A stretch of 6,458 nt of DNA from Clostridia bacterium (GCA_017462425.1 JAFTRD010000005.1:1-6458); one strand, 5' to 3'. Counted from the first letter of the stretch, positions 1-5,850 are shown. Translations and numbers: made by a program. The notes: generated from the letters alone by a model not told the origin.

Positions 1-316
1 ATACGTGCGTTTCCTCTACCCAACTTTTGTCGCCTTGACGCAGGGTTGCAAAATCCAGCTCCTCTCCCCGCGCGACGAAAATATCCTGCACCATACCGCA
101 GCTGCGGCACTTTAACCGACCCGAAGTCGGATCGAATTGCAAATTATCGCCGCAGGCAGAGCATTTTTTTCCGTTGACCGCCGTCGGTTCTCTCTCCATA
201 AAACTTTCGGCTTGGTACGCCCCAGCCTCAGCTCCAGCCCCAGCCTCAGCTGCAGCCGCAGCCGTTTCCGATTCCGTAAAAAACTCCTCCCGCTCGTTGA
301 TCGTATCTTTATCCAT
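1..316 (-). CDS. TFIIB-type zinc-ribbon protein, N-terminal part (C-terminus beyond window edge)
   Basis: The gene starts at ATG 314-316 and runs off the left edge; 105 codons are visible. Residues 1-18 are acidic (MDKDTINEREEFFTE...). Residues 19-33 are an Ala/Glu/Gly low-complexity stretch encoded by an 18-bp tandem repeat. A zinc ribbon follows with CxxC at 52-55 (CSAC) and CxxC at 70-73 (CRSC), a spacing like TFIIB-type ribbons. Its placement 19 bp after the SPFH gene on the same strand resembles Bacillus subtilis ydjG/ydjI, whose products work with a PspA-type protein in membrane-stress defence; the functional transfer is inference. No good ribosome site precedes the ATG (AT-rich AAGATAGAATAAAATCAAT), so translation is probably coupled to the upstream gene. 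The rest of the protein, which could contain membrane segments, cannot be seen. Confident as a zinc-ribbon protein, not about function. Confidence 0.8.
   Translation of the reverse strand, partial: MDKDTINEREEFFTESETAAAAAEAGAGAEAGAYQAESFMEREPTAVNGKKCSACGDNLQFDPTSGRLKCRSCGMVQDIFVARGEELDFATLRQGDKSWVEETHV
223..264 (-). repeat. 18-bp tandem repeat encoding an Ala/Glu/Gly linker
   Basis: Two copies of an 18-bp unit (223-240 and 241-258, differing at two positions) plus a 6-bp partial copy lie within the zinc-ribbon gene. They encode the Ala/Glu/Gly-rich residues 19-32. The unit is a multiple of three, so copy-number changes would lengthen or shorten the linker without a frameshift. Confidence 0.85.
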
Positions 317-321
317 ATTGA

Positions 322-349
322 TTTTATTCTATCTTTTATTCTATCTTTT
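322..349 (-). repeat. 12-bp tandem duplication spanning the SPFH stop codon
   Basis: Positions 322-337 match 334-349 exactly, i.e. about 2.3 copies of a 12-bp unit (TATTCTATCTTT on the plus strand). The repeat covers the last codons and TAA stop (336-338) of the SPFH gene and much of the 19-bp gap before the zinc-ribbon gene. It occupies the place where a ribosome site would be expected, which may explain why none is seen. Confidence 0.9.
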
Positions 350-1451
350 CTCCGCACTCGGAGCAGAATTTAGTTCCTACGGGAAGCTTTGCGCCGCATT
401 TGGTGCAAGTAGCCGAAGTAGGCGCGCCGCATTCGGAGCAGAATTTTGCGCCGGGCGAAAGAGCAGCGCCGCATTTTGCGCATACGCCTGCGGCGGAGGC
501 AAGCCGAGTGCCGCATTTGGTGCAGAATTTAGAATCGGGCGTAAGGATCTCGCCGCACTTGGGACAAATTTTGTTGTTTGCCACGTTATTGCTATTGCCC
601 GAGCCGTTGACGGGAGTCATATTGCCCATGGCGTGCATCATGTGCATACCTGCGCCGAGGCCTATGCCCGCCCCCATCATACTACCCGGCATACCGGGGT
701 TTTTGGCGGCTTCTTTCAATGCGTCCGCCTGCGCCATCTGCGTATACACGTCCACGTTGCGGCGCATCATGCCCAAGCGAGCCGTTTCGTCCATCGCCTT
801 TTCCAGTTCGGGGGGAAGGGATACGTTTTCAAAGTTAAAATCGCACAGCTCCAGACCCAGCTCGTCAAAGCGTTTTTCAAGGCTCTTTTTGACCTTCAGG
901 CTCAGCTCCATGAGATTTGCCGCCATATCGATAACGGAAACGCCGCTCTCGCCCATGGCGTCGGAAATTGCCATTACCAGCATACTGCGAATATGATTGG
1001 TAATATCCTCCGTGCGATAACTTGAATGTGTGCCCGATAGTTCTGTCATAAATACGTAAGCGTCCTTGACACGGAAGGAATACGTGCCGTAGCCCCGCAC
1101 ACGCACCGCGCCGAAGTCGGGGTCACGCAGCATAATGGGATTTGCCGTACCCCAGCGCTGGGTGGCAAAACGGGTGGTATTGACGAAGTATATTTCGGAT
1201 TTAAAGGGCGTTTCAAAGCCGTACTTCCAGGAGAGAAGTTTGGTTAAAACGGGCAGGCTGTCCGTGTCCAGTTTATAGTAACCGGGCAAGAACACGTCCG
1301 CCATGCGACCCTTATCGCAGAATACCGCCACCTGCCCTTCACGGACGGTGAGCGCAGAGCCTTTTTTGATTACGTTGTTTTTGGTGTCTATTTTATAGAC
1401 GATGGTATTGAACGAGCTGTCCGCCCATTCGATTACGCTGAGTATCGCCAT
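336..1451 (-). CDS. SPFH-domain protein (YdjI / virion-core-like) with three C-terminal zinc ribbons
   Basis: A 371-residue protein. Residues about 25-230 form an SPFH (band 7/flotillin-like) domain of the 'virion core protein' subgroup; landmarks are VFLPGYYKLDTDSLP near 53-67, SEIYFVNTTRF near 85-95, RVRGYGTYSFRV near 117-128 and the helical ELSLKVKKSLEKRFDELGLEL near 182-202. No N-terminal transmembrane segment is evident. A Gly/Met-rich linker (252-280) leads to three Cys4 ribbons: C296/C299/C310/C313, C324/C327/C338/C341 and C349/C352/C363/C366. In B. subtilis the related YdjI is encoded with YdjG/YdjH and PspA and helps place PspA at the membrane; a comparable scaffolding role here is inference. 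ATG 1449-1451 is preceded by AAGGAGG (1463-1469), with 11 nt between AGGAGG and the ATG, so the start is well supported. First gene of the unit; the zinc-ribbon gene follows. Many relatives carry fewer ribbons. Confidence 0.88.
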   Translation of the reverse strand: MAILSVIEWADSSFNTIVYKIDTKNNVIKKGSALTVREGQVAVFCDKGRMADVFLPGYYKLDTDSLPVLTKLLSWKYGFETPFKSEIYFVNTTRFATQRWGTANPIMLRDPDFGAVRVRGYGTYSFRVKDAYVFMTELSGTHSSYRTEDITNHIRSMLVMAISDAMGESGVSVIDMAANLMELSLKVKKSLEKRFDELGLELCDFNFENVSLPPELEKAMDETARLGMMRRNVDVYTQMAQADALKEAAKNPGMPGSMMGAGIGLGAGMHMMHAMGNMTPVNGSGNSNNVANNKICPKCGEILTPDSKFCTKCGTRLASAAGVCAKCGAALSPGAKFCSECGAPTSATCTKCGAKLPVGTKFCSECGEKIE

Positions 1452-1462
1452 AGCTATACGTT

Positions 1463-1468
1463 CCTCCT
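1463..1468 (-). promoter_or_regulatory. Ribosome binding site of the SPFH gene
   Basis: AGGAGG reads on the minus strand 11 nt before ATG 1449-1451. It fixes the start of the SPFH protein and shows strong Shine-Dalgarno use in this genome, in contrast with the genes starting at 316 and 1628. Confidence 0.85.
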
Positions 1469-1498
1469 TAATTCGTAAACGTTGGTTAATCTATCTAT

Positions 1499-1527
1499 AT
1501 TATATTATTTATTCAGCGTGATGTCAA
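1499..1527 (-). promoter_or_regulatory. Consensus sigma-70/SigA promoter for the SPFH unit
   Basis: On the minus strand TTGACA (1522-1527) is separated by exactly 17 bp from TATAAT (1499-1504), a full match to the vegetative consensus. The predicted start is near 1492, giving a leader of about 40 nt that contains the AGGAGG site. A run of ten A residues (complement of 1533-1542) sits just upstream of the -35 and could act as an UP element. The match implies strong housekeeping transcription rather than the sigma-W control known for the Bacillus ydj operon. Confidence 0.85.
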
Positions 1528-1616
1528 GACCCTTTTTTTTTTGCAATACTTCTCACGCCTCCTCTCTTGTGTTTTTAAGCGTAAAAAAAGCAGAACGTTA
1601 TAGAGAAAACGAAGCA

Positions 1617-1622
1617 TATAAT
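1617..1622 (+). promoter_or_regulatory. Possible -10 element of the amidase gene (leaderless start)
   Basis: TATAAT lies on the plus strand with only 5 nt between it and ATG 1628-1630. Transcription normally begins about 7 nt after the -10, i.e. at or next to the ATG. No convincing -35 (TTGACA-like) exists at 16-18 bp, and no TGn extension is present, so the site is tentative. Confidence 0.4.
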
Positions 1623-1627
1623 ACACT

Positions 1628-2116
1628 ATGCAAATTATTTCTTATAACAGAGCCGCCGCAGTCGCTTACGCCAAAAAATGGGCGTTTTCACGCAATCCCG
1701 CTTATTATAACTTTGACCGTATCGGCGGAGATTGCACCAACTTTGCCTCGCAGTGTATTTACGCAGGCGCAGGCGTGATGAATTTTACCCCTACGCTCGG
1801 TTGGTTTTACCGCTCGATAAACGATCGAACTCCCTCGTGGACGGGCGTGGAGTATTTATATAACTTTTTAACGGGCAACGAGGGAGTGGGACCGTTTGCC
1901 GAAGAAGCGCCTTTAAGTCGTCTGGAAATAGGCGATATCGTGCACTTAGGACGGGAAACGGGTGATTTTTATCACTCGCCCGTGGTAGTGGGTTTTTCCC
2001 GTGGGCAAATTTTAGTTGCCGCACACACCTACGACGCATACGACAGAGCGCTTTCCTCCTATTCCTTTGAACGGGTACGGGGAATTCATATCCTCGGCGT
2101 GAGAAAGGAAAACTGA
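1628..2116 (+). CDS. Amidase_6-type papain-like amidase domain protein
   Basis: A 162-residue single-domain protein that matches the clostridial 'amidase domain' family (Pfam Amidase_6, PF12671) over its whole length. Diagnostic blocks are YNRAAAVAYAKKWAFSRNP (6-24), GGDCTNFASQC (33-43) with the likely nucleophile C36, WTGVEYLYNFL (71-81), and HSPVV (116-120) with the likely catalytic H116. The family is expected to cleave amide bonds, possibly in cell-wall peptides, but the substrate is not known. There is no signal peptide or membrane segment, so it is predicted to be cytoplasmic unless released another way. ATG 1628 is the only usable start: an in-frame TAA sits at 1619-1621. No Shine-Dalgarno precedes it, and TATAAT lies 5 nt upstream, suggesting a leaderless mRNA. 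It is transcribed alone, divergent from the SPFH unit and convergent with pyrE, and ends just before a shared terminator. Confidence 0.88.
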   Translation: MQIISYNRAAAVAYAKKWAFSRNPAYYNFDRIGGDCTNFASQCIYAGAGVMNFTPTLGWFYRSINDRTPSWTGVEYLYNFLTGNEGVGPFAEEAPLSRLEIGDIVHLGRETGDFYHSPVVVGFSRGQILVAAHTYDAYDRALSSYSFERVRGIHILGVRKEN

Positions 2117-2158
2117 CCCCAACGTGCGGATTTACGAAAAAAATAACCGATAACGTGA

Positions 2159-2191
2159 AAACTCCCCCAATCAAAACGCTTGGGGGAGTTT
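2159..2191. terminator. Bidirectional intrinsic terminator between the amidase gene and pyrE
   Basis: A perfect 12-bp stem, AAACTCCCCCAA (2159-2170) with TTGGGGGAGTTT (2180-2191), closes a 9-nt loop. It lies 42 bp after the amidase stop and 17 bp after the pyrE stop, where the two transcripts converge. A short T-run follows in each direction (TTTATTTA on plus, TTTT on minus), so it can serve both. Confidence 0.88.
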
Positions 2192-2208
2192 ATTTACGGT
2201 TCAAAAAA

Positions 2209-2865
2209 CTATTCTACGCCGTACTGTTTTCTGTACTCACGCATAGCGCCAAGGTATTCCTTACCCTCGATAACGCCGTCCTCGATTGCCTCGATGATGT
2301 CGTTCATGGTAACGATGGAATACACCTTTACGCCAAACTCCTTATACACCTCCTGCACGGCGGAAAGCTCGCTTTGCAGCCCCTTTTCCATGCGGTCTAC
2401 GGAAATGACCATGCCCGCAATTTGCACCTTTGCGGTCTGTTCCAGCTTAGGGATCATTTCCCGAAGCGCCTTGCCCGACGTCATAACGTCCTCGATTAAA
2501 ATAACCCTTTCCCCGTCTACGAGCTGTTTGCCGACGAACATACCGCCCTCGCCGTGGTCCTTGACTTCTTTTCGGTCGAAACAGTAGTGGAGGTCTTTAT
2601 TATGCTTATTTGCAAGCGCAACGGCGGTGGTAACCGCCAAGGGAATACCCTTGTACGCAGGTCCGACCAGCGTTTCGCCGTCGATACCGTTTTCAACTAT
2701 GCAGTTTGCGTAATATTCACCGAGCTTTGCAAGCTGACTGCCCGTTTTATAGTTGCCCGTATTGATGAAATACGGCGCTTTTCTGCCGCTTTTTAAGGTA
2801 AACTCGCCAAAGCGCAAAACACCGTTCTCTACCATAAACTTGATAAATTCCTGCTTGTAAGTCAT
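2209..2865 (-). CDS. pyrE: Orotate phosphoribosyltransferase
   Basis: A 218-residue cytoplasmic enzyme that joins orotate to PRPP to give orotidine monophosphate, the fifth step of UMP synthesis. Visible motifs: FTLKSGRKAPYFIN (22-35) near the N-terminus, GPAYKGIPLA (68-77), the flexible catalytic loop RKEVKDHGEGG (98-108), and the PRPP-binding motif VILIEDVMTSGKA (121-133) with the acidic pair E125-D126. Length is normal for bacterial PyrE. ATG 2863-2865 is preceded by AGGAG (2875-2879) at 9 nt. It is the last gene of the pyr cluster but is separated from pyrD by 388 bp of hairpin repeats, so it may have its own weak promoter or depend on read-through. It ends 17 bp before the shared terminator. 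No defect is seen. Confidence 0.96.
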   Translation of the reverse strand: MTYKQEFIKFMVENGVLRFGEFTLKSGRKAPYFINTGNYKTGSQLAKLGEYYANCIVENGIDGETLVGPAYKGIPLAVTTAVALANKHNKDLHYCFDRKEVKDHGEGGMFVGKQLVDGERVILIEDVMTSGKALREMIPKLEQTAKVQIAGMVISVDRMEKGLQSELSAVQEVYKEFGVKVYSIVTMNDIIEAIEDGVIEGKEYLGAMREYRKQYGVE

Positions 2866-2874
2866 TGTATATTT

Positions 2875-2879
2875 CTCCT
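2875..2879 (-). promoter_or_regulatory. Ribosome binding site of pyrE
   Basis: AGGAG on the minus strand, 9 nt before ATG 2863-2865. It sits outside the hairpin array, so the repeats do not directly mask it. Confidence 0.75.
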
Positions 2880-2888
2880 GTTGATTTT

Positions 2889-2917
2889 TTTAACACTATC
2901 TCTCAATATGGGGTCAA
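2889..2917 (-). promoter_or_regulatory. Weak candidate promoter for pyrE
   Basis: TTGACC (2912-2917, minus strand) is one base from the -35 consensus, but the best -10 at 16-17 bp is only TGTTAA or GTTAAA. It lies between the hairpin array and the pyrE ribosome site, where an internal promoter would make sense. The poor -10 keeps this tentative. Confidence 0.25.
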
Positions 2918-3029
2918 GGGTGAGCTACTCAAAAACGATTGATAATCGTTTTTGACCTGCGCAAGACAAAAACGCATAAAGGCGCGTTTTTGTTGACCGA
3001 GGGCGAAATTCAATTCGCCCGAGAAAACG

Positions 3030-3073
3030 TCCTTGAATGGGTTGTAGGGCAACGCCCTACGTAAATAAGCCTT
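3030..3073 (-). repeat. 44-bp repeat, copy 1 (inverted relative to 6003-6046)
   Basis: This segment is the exact reverse complement of 6003-6046 over 44 bases, with a mismatch at the next base on both sides. It contains the hairpin GTAGGGC-AAC-GCCCTAC (3044-3060). It lies in the pyrD-pyrE gap. Confidence 0.95.
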
Positions 3074-3075
3074 AA

Positions 3076-3123
3076 AAAAGCAATCTTCGATTGCGTAAAT
3101 TTCATTTATCGCCTTTGGCGATG
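3076..3123 (+). repeat. Two-hairpin module, copy 1 (direct repeat of 5931-5976)
   Basis: Positions 3076-3096 equal 5931-5951 (21 bp) and 3104-3123 equal 5957-5976 (20 bp), separated by a short divergent linker. Each block carries one hairpin with a 3-nt loop (TTC and TTT). Same orientation in both gaps. Confidence 0.92.
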
Positions 3124-3253
3124 GGACGCAAACTGCGTTTGCTGACGTAAGGCAAATTATTTTGCAGGGCTTCGCCCCGCACCTCACGAGGAGCAACAGT
3201 CCCTCGACTCCCCGTCAAAGGGTTACAACCCTTTAGAATTCCCCGTCAGGGGG

Positions 3254-4165
3254 TTAGTTCAAGGTCAGCGTATCACGTAAATCACGCAAAGCGGAAACGC
3301 CGTGCCTATCGCACCAGTCGTTTAAGCCATGAATGATTTTGGGCATTGCCATCGTATCGGTAAAGTTTGCCGTACCGACCTGCACCGCCGTTGCGCCTGC
3401 CATAATAAATTCCAAGGCGTCCTCTGCGCAGGTGATACCGCCCATGCCCACCACGGGAACGGATACGGCGTGCGCCGCCTCGTAGGTCATTTTTACCGCA
3501 ATCGGCTTTACGCCTGCGCCCGATACGCCGCCCGTATTGTTGGCGATGATGGGGCGTCTGCGTTCAATATCAATCGCCATACCCGTCAAGGTATTGATGA
3601 GCGAAATACAGTCCGCGCCGCCCTCTTCCGCCGCACGGGCGTTGGTGGCAATGCTCTCTACGTTGGGGGAGAGCTTGACCATTAAGGGGGTTTTTTTCAG
3701 TTCCGACTTAGTGATACGGGTTACTTCTAAAATATTTTCGGGACGAATACCCAGCGCCATACCGCCGGCACGCACGTTGGGACAGGAGATGTTCAGCTCT
3801 ACCATGTCCACCAAACCGTCTAATTTGGCGCAAATGGCGGCGTAGTCTTCTAACGTACTGCCTGCCACGTTGGCGATAATTGCAATATTTTTACTCTTTA
3901 ACCAGTCTAAATCGTGTTCGATAAAGCTGTCCACGCCGGGGTTTTGTAAGCCTACGGCGTTTAAAATTACCCCACGGCTCTCTGCAATACGGGGTACGGG
4001 ATTGCCCAGACGGGGCTTGATGGTCAAGCCCTTGGTGGAGATGCCGCCCAGGACCGAGATGTCGTAAATTTCATCGAACTCTCTGCCGAACCCAACCGTT
4101 CCCGATGCGCCGATGACCGGATTTTTAAGGGTAATACCGCATAAATTAACCGATAAATCTGCCAT
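3254..4165 (-). CDS. pyrD: Dihydroorotate dehydrogenase class 1B, catalytic FMN subunit
   Basis: A 303-residue TIM-barrel flavoprotein that oxidises dihydroorotate to orotate; in class 1B enzymes electrons pass through PyrK to NAD+. Class 1B is shown by Cys in the active-site motif ELNISCPNV (123-131; C128 is the catalytic base) and by the adjacent pyrK. Other motifs: NPVIGASGTVG (15-25), TKG with K45, NAVGLQNPG (69-77), VKLSPN (163-168), INT at 190-192, TGGVSGAGVKPIA (211-223), and the FMN phosphate-binding GMGG (240-243) and GATAVQVGTA (257-266). ATG 4163-4165 is preceded by AGGAGG (4175-4180), which shares a base with the pyrK stop; the gap is 14 nt, so the two subunits are likely co-translated in step. 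No N-terminal membrane segment, as expected for class 1. It ends at the edge of hairpin locus A. Confidence 0.97.
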   Translation of the reverse strand: MADLSVNLCGITLKNPVIGASGTVGFGREFDEIYDISVLGGISTKGLTIKPRLGNPVPRIAESRGVILNAVGLQNPGVDSFIEHDLDWLKSKNIAIIANVAGSTLEDYAAICAKLDGLVDMVELNISCPNVRAGGMALGIRPENILEVTRITKSELKKTPLMVKLSPNVESIATNARAAEEGGADCISLINTLTGMAIDIERRRPIIANNTGGVSGAGVKPIAVKMTYEAAHAVSVPVVGMGGITCAEDALEFIMAGATAVQVGTANFTDTMAMPKIIHGLNDWCDRHGVSALRDLRDTLTLN

Positions 4166-4174
4166 TTTTTTCTC

Positions 4175-4180
4175 CCTCCT
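4175..4180 (-). promoter_or_regulatory. pyrD ribosome site fused to the pyrK stop codon
   Basis: AGGAGG on the minus strand begins with the last A of the pyrK TAA (4180-4182) and lies 9 nt before the pyrD ATG. Ribosomes ending pyrK are placed to start pyrD, fitting a two-subunit enzyme. Confidence 0.85.
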
Positions 4181-4941
4181 TATAACTCAACTTGGTTTAC
4201 GTCAAACACGGGTCCGTCCTTGCAGACACGGGCACGAGCGCCGTTGGTTTGGTTGCATACGCAAACGAGGCAGGCGCCAATGCCGCAGCCCATGCGCTCT
4301 TCCAAGGAAACAAAGCAGGGAATTCCCTTATCTTTTATCACCTCTTTCAAGGCACGGAGCATGGGCGTAGGACCGCAGGATAAAACGACGTCGGGAATAT
4401 TCCCCTTTTCTAAATCCTGCACGAACGCCTGCACGGCGTTCATATGCAAGCCGTAGCTGCCGTCGTCGGTGGTAACCGTTAAAGAAGTGGATTTTTCCAG
4501 CTCGTCCATACAACAGATAGCACCCTTATTTCTGAACCCGATATACGAGTGAATTTCTTTCCCCTTGGTCACGTATTCCCGAATGACGGAAATCATGGGA
4601 AAAATACCCACGCCGCCGCCGATTAACGCTATCTTCTTTTCGTTTTCTTCTACGAAAAACCCGTTTCCAAGCGGCAGAAGTACGCTTAATTTTTCGCCTG
4701 CCGAAACGCTTGCCAAGCGGTGCGTTCCCTCGCCCTTGAGCTGGAAACAAATGGTAATATTTTCCCCTTCCGCCTTACAAACGGCGATGGGACGGCGCAA
4801 CAAATGCACGCCGTCGCCCACGGAAATATTTAAAAACTGCCCCGCCCGTACGGGAATAGCCTCGCCCGTGGAAAAGGTGAGCGAATGGATATTGTTTGCG
4901 ATTGGTTTGTTCTCCAGAACGGTAGCTAAAACTTCTTTCAT
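4180..4941 (-). CDS. pyrK: Dihydroorotate dehydrogenase electron transfer subunit (FAD, 2Fe-2S)
   Basis: A 253-residue partner of PyrD that carries electrons from FMN through a [2Fe-2S] cluster and FAD to NAD+. Domains in order: an FAD-binding barrel (about 1-100) with RRPIAVC (49-55); an NAD-binding Rossmann-like domain (about 101-210) with GGGVGIFPM (108-116), TDDGSYG (158-164) and CGPTPM (189-194); and a C-terminal cluster domain with C219, C224, C227 and C240 in MGCGIGACLVCVC and VCKDG, the CX4CX2C...C pattern of the family. Length matches known PyrK. The start codon is only 3 nt after the pyrF stop (TAA-ACC-ATG); a weak GGGG at 4951-4954 within the end of pyrF may be its ribosome site, so coupling is likely. 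All cluster ligands are present. Confidence 0.96.
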   Translation of the reverse strand: MKEVLATVLENKPIANNIHSLTFSTGEAIPVRAGQFLNISVGDGVHLLRRPIAVCKAEGENITICFQLKGEGTHRLASVSAGEKLSVLLPLGNGFFVEENEKKIALIGGGVGIFPMISVIREYVTKGKEIHSYIGFRNKGAICCMDELEKSTSLTVTTDDGSYGLHMNAVQAFVQDLEKGNIPDVVLSCGPTPMLRALKEVIKDKGIPCFVSLEERMGCGIGACLVCVCNQTNGARARVCKDGPVFDVNQVEL

Positions 4942-4944
4942 GGT

Positions 4945-5835
4945 TTATTTCCCCATTTTTCCTATCGTATTGGCTAAATCCTGCTGCATTTCGATACAGG
5001 TCGCTCTTGCGGCGTCGAAATAGGTACCGCCCTTCTTTTTATAGGCGCAGAGCACGCCACGGGAGTTGTTGACAACGCCGCCCAAGCCGTTTTCATCGAA
5101 ACAGCATTTGAGCATTTCGGCATTACCGCCCTGCGCACCGTAACCGGGAATGAGGAAGAATACGCTTTTGAGCTGCGCGCGGAGATTTGCCGCTTCTTCG
5201 GGATGCGTAGCGCCGACCACGGCGCCCACGGAGGAATAGCCGTATTTCCCGACTAAATCTTCGCCCCATTTTTCAACGAGCTTGCCCATATATTCGTATA
5301 CCGTTTGTCCGTTTTCCAGTTTCAGGTTCTGGAACTCGCCGCTGGAGGGGTTGGAGGTCTTTACCAAAGCAAACAGTCCTTTATCATAGGCTTTGCAGGT
5401 ATTGCTAAAGGGCGCAATACCGTCCGTACCGAGGTAGCCGTTGACCGTTAAAAAGTCCACGGCGCAGGTGGCGTTTTCGCCCAAGAATGCGTTGGCGTAA
5501 AAGCCTGCGGTATTGCCGATATCGTTGCGCTTACCGTCGGCAATGACGAACAGTCCCTTTTCCTTTGCATAGTTTGCCGTCTGCTCAAAGCAAGCGATCC
5601 CTGCGGCGCCGTACATTTCATAGCAAGCGATTTGAATTTTCACCGAGGGTACGATATCGTACACGCTGTCGATAATCTTTTTATTAAAGATTAAAATCTG
5701 CTCCGCCGCCGTGGCGTTATCGGCAACCTTCGCCTTCATATCCTCGGGCAGGTAATCCACGATGGTATCGAGCCCCACACAGGTAGGGTTTTGCATTGCG
5801 ATAATTTTTTCAATCAATCCGTCAATAACCGACAT
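4945..5835 (-). CDS. pyrF: Orotidine 5'-phosphate decarboxylase, type 2
   Basis: A 296-residue enzyme that removes CO2 from OMP to give UMP, the last step of the pathway. The length and sequence mark the longer type-2 subfamily rather than the roughly 230-residue Bacillus/E. coli type. Active-site features: GLDT (21-24), PSVKIQ with K66, the catalytic charged set in ADGKRNDIGNTA (D100, K102, D105), VVGATHPEE (206-214), GYGAQGG (231-237) and the phosphate-binding NNSRG (256-260, R259). ATG 5833-5835 is preceded by AAAGGAG (5844-5850), 8 nt away. It is followed 3 nt later by pyrK, and upstream lies a 243-bp gap full of hairpins that separates it from pyrC. No defect is seen. Confidence 0.96.
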   Translation of the reverse strand: MSVIDGLIEKIIAMQNPTCVGLDTIVDYLPEDMKAKVADNATAAEQILIFNKKIIDSVYDIVPSVKIQIACYEMYGAAGIACFEQTANYAKEKGLFVIADGKRNDIGNTAGFYANAFLGENATCAVDFLTVNGYLGTDGIAPFSNTCKAYDKGLFALVKTSNPSSGEFQNLKLENGQTVYEYMGKLVEKWGEDLVGKYGYSSVGAVVGATHPEEAANLRAQLKSVFFLIPGYGAQGGNAEMLKCCFDENGLGGVVNNSRGVLCAYKKKGGTYFDAARATCIEMQQDLANTIGKMGK

Positions 5836-5843
5836 TTTTATAT

Positions 5844-5850
5844 CTCCTTT
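5844..5850 (-). promoter_or_regulatory. Ribosome binding site of pyrF
   Basis: AAAGGAG on the minus strand, 8 nt before ATG 5833-5835. The 5863-5885 hairpin ends 12 nt upstream of it, close enough to affect ribosome access but not overlapping. Confidence 0.8.

Larger units (their letters stand above)
2929..3253. repeat. Hairpin-repeat array in the pyrD-pyrE gap (locus A)
   Basis: This gap holds no credible gene. It holds a dense row of perfect or near-perfect palindromes: 2929-2955 (12-bp stem, 3-nt loop), 2966-2993 (10-bp stem), 3001-3020 (GGGCGAA/TTCGCCC), 3044-3060 (GTAGGGC-AAC-GCCCTAC), 3080-3094 (GCAATC-TTC-GATTGC), 3108-3122 (ATCGCC-TTT-GGCGAT), 3128-3142 (GCAAAC-TGC-GTTTGC), 3152-3165, 3164-3180 (GGGC-TTC-GCCC core), 3217-3234 (AAAGGGTT/AACCCTTT) and 3241-3252. 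CCCCGTCA occurs twice near the pyrD end (at 3210 and 3241). Several modules recur in the pyrC-pyrF gap. The pattern fits a palindromic intergenic repeat family; a role in mRNA stability or attenuation is inference. Confidence 0.85.

Noticed and set aside
174..1025. 283-codon plus-strand frame
   Set aside because: It lies antisense to the SPFH and zinc-ribbon genes, with Ala/Ser-rich composition from their repeats; the minus-strand frames have clear domains, promoter and ribosome site.
2903..3196. 97-codon minus-strand reading frame in the pyrD-pyrE gap
   Set aside because: It is made of the palindromic repeat modules, has no ribosome site, and matches no known domain; its AIEDCFFKAYLRRALPYNPF stretch is just the repeat translated, and part recurs in the other gap for the same reason.
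2929..3253. CRISPR array
   Set aside because: The palindromes differ from one another and lack a constant direct repeat with uniform spacers; no cas genes are present.
2929..3253. PyrR-type or uridine-sensing attenuator before pyrE
   Set aside because: No anti-terminator/terminator pair ending in a U-run on the pyr strand and no recognisable PyrR binding loop; the same modules occur in another gap, pointing to a repeat family.
4565..5023. 152-codon plus-strand frame
   Set aside because: Antisense to the pyrK-pyrF junction, where both minus-strand genes are certain; no domain or ribosome site.
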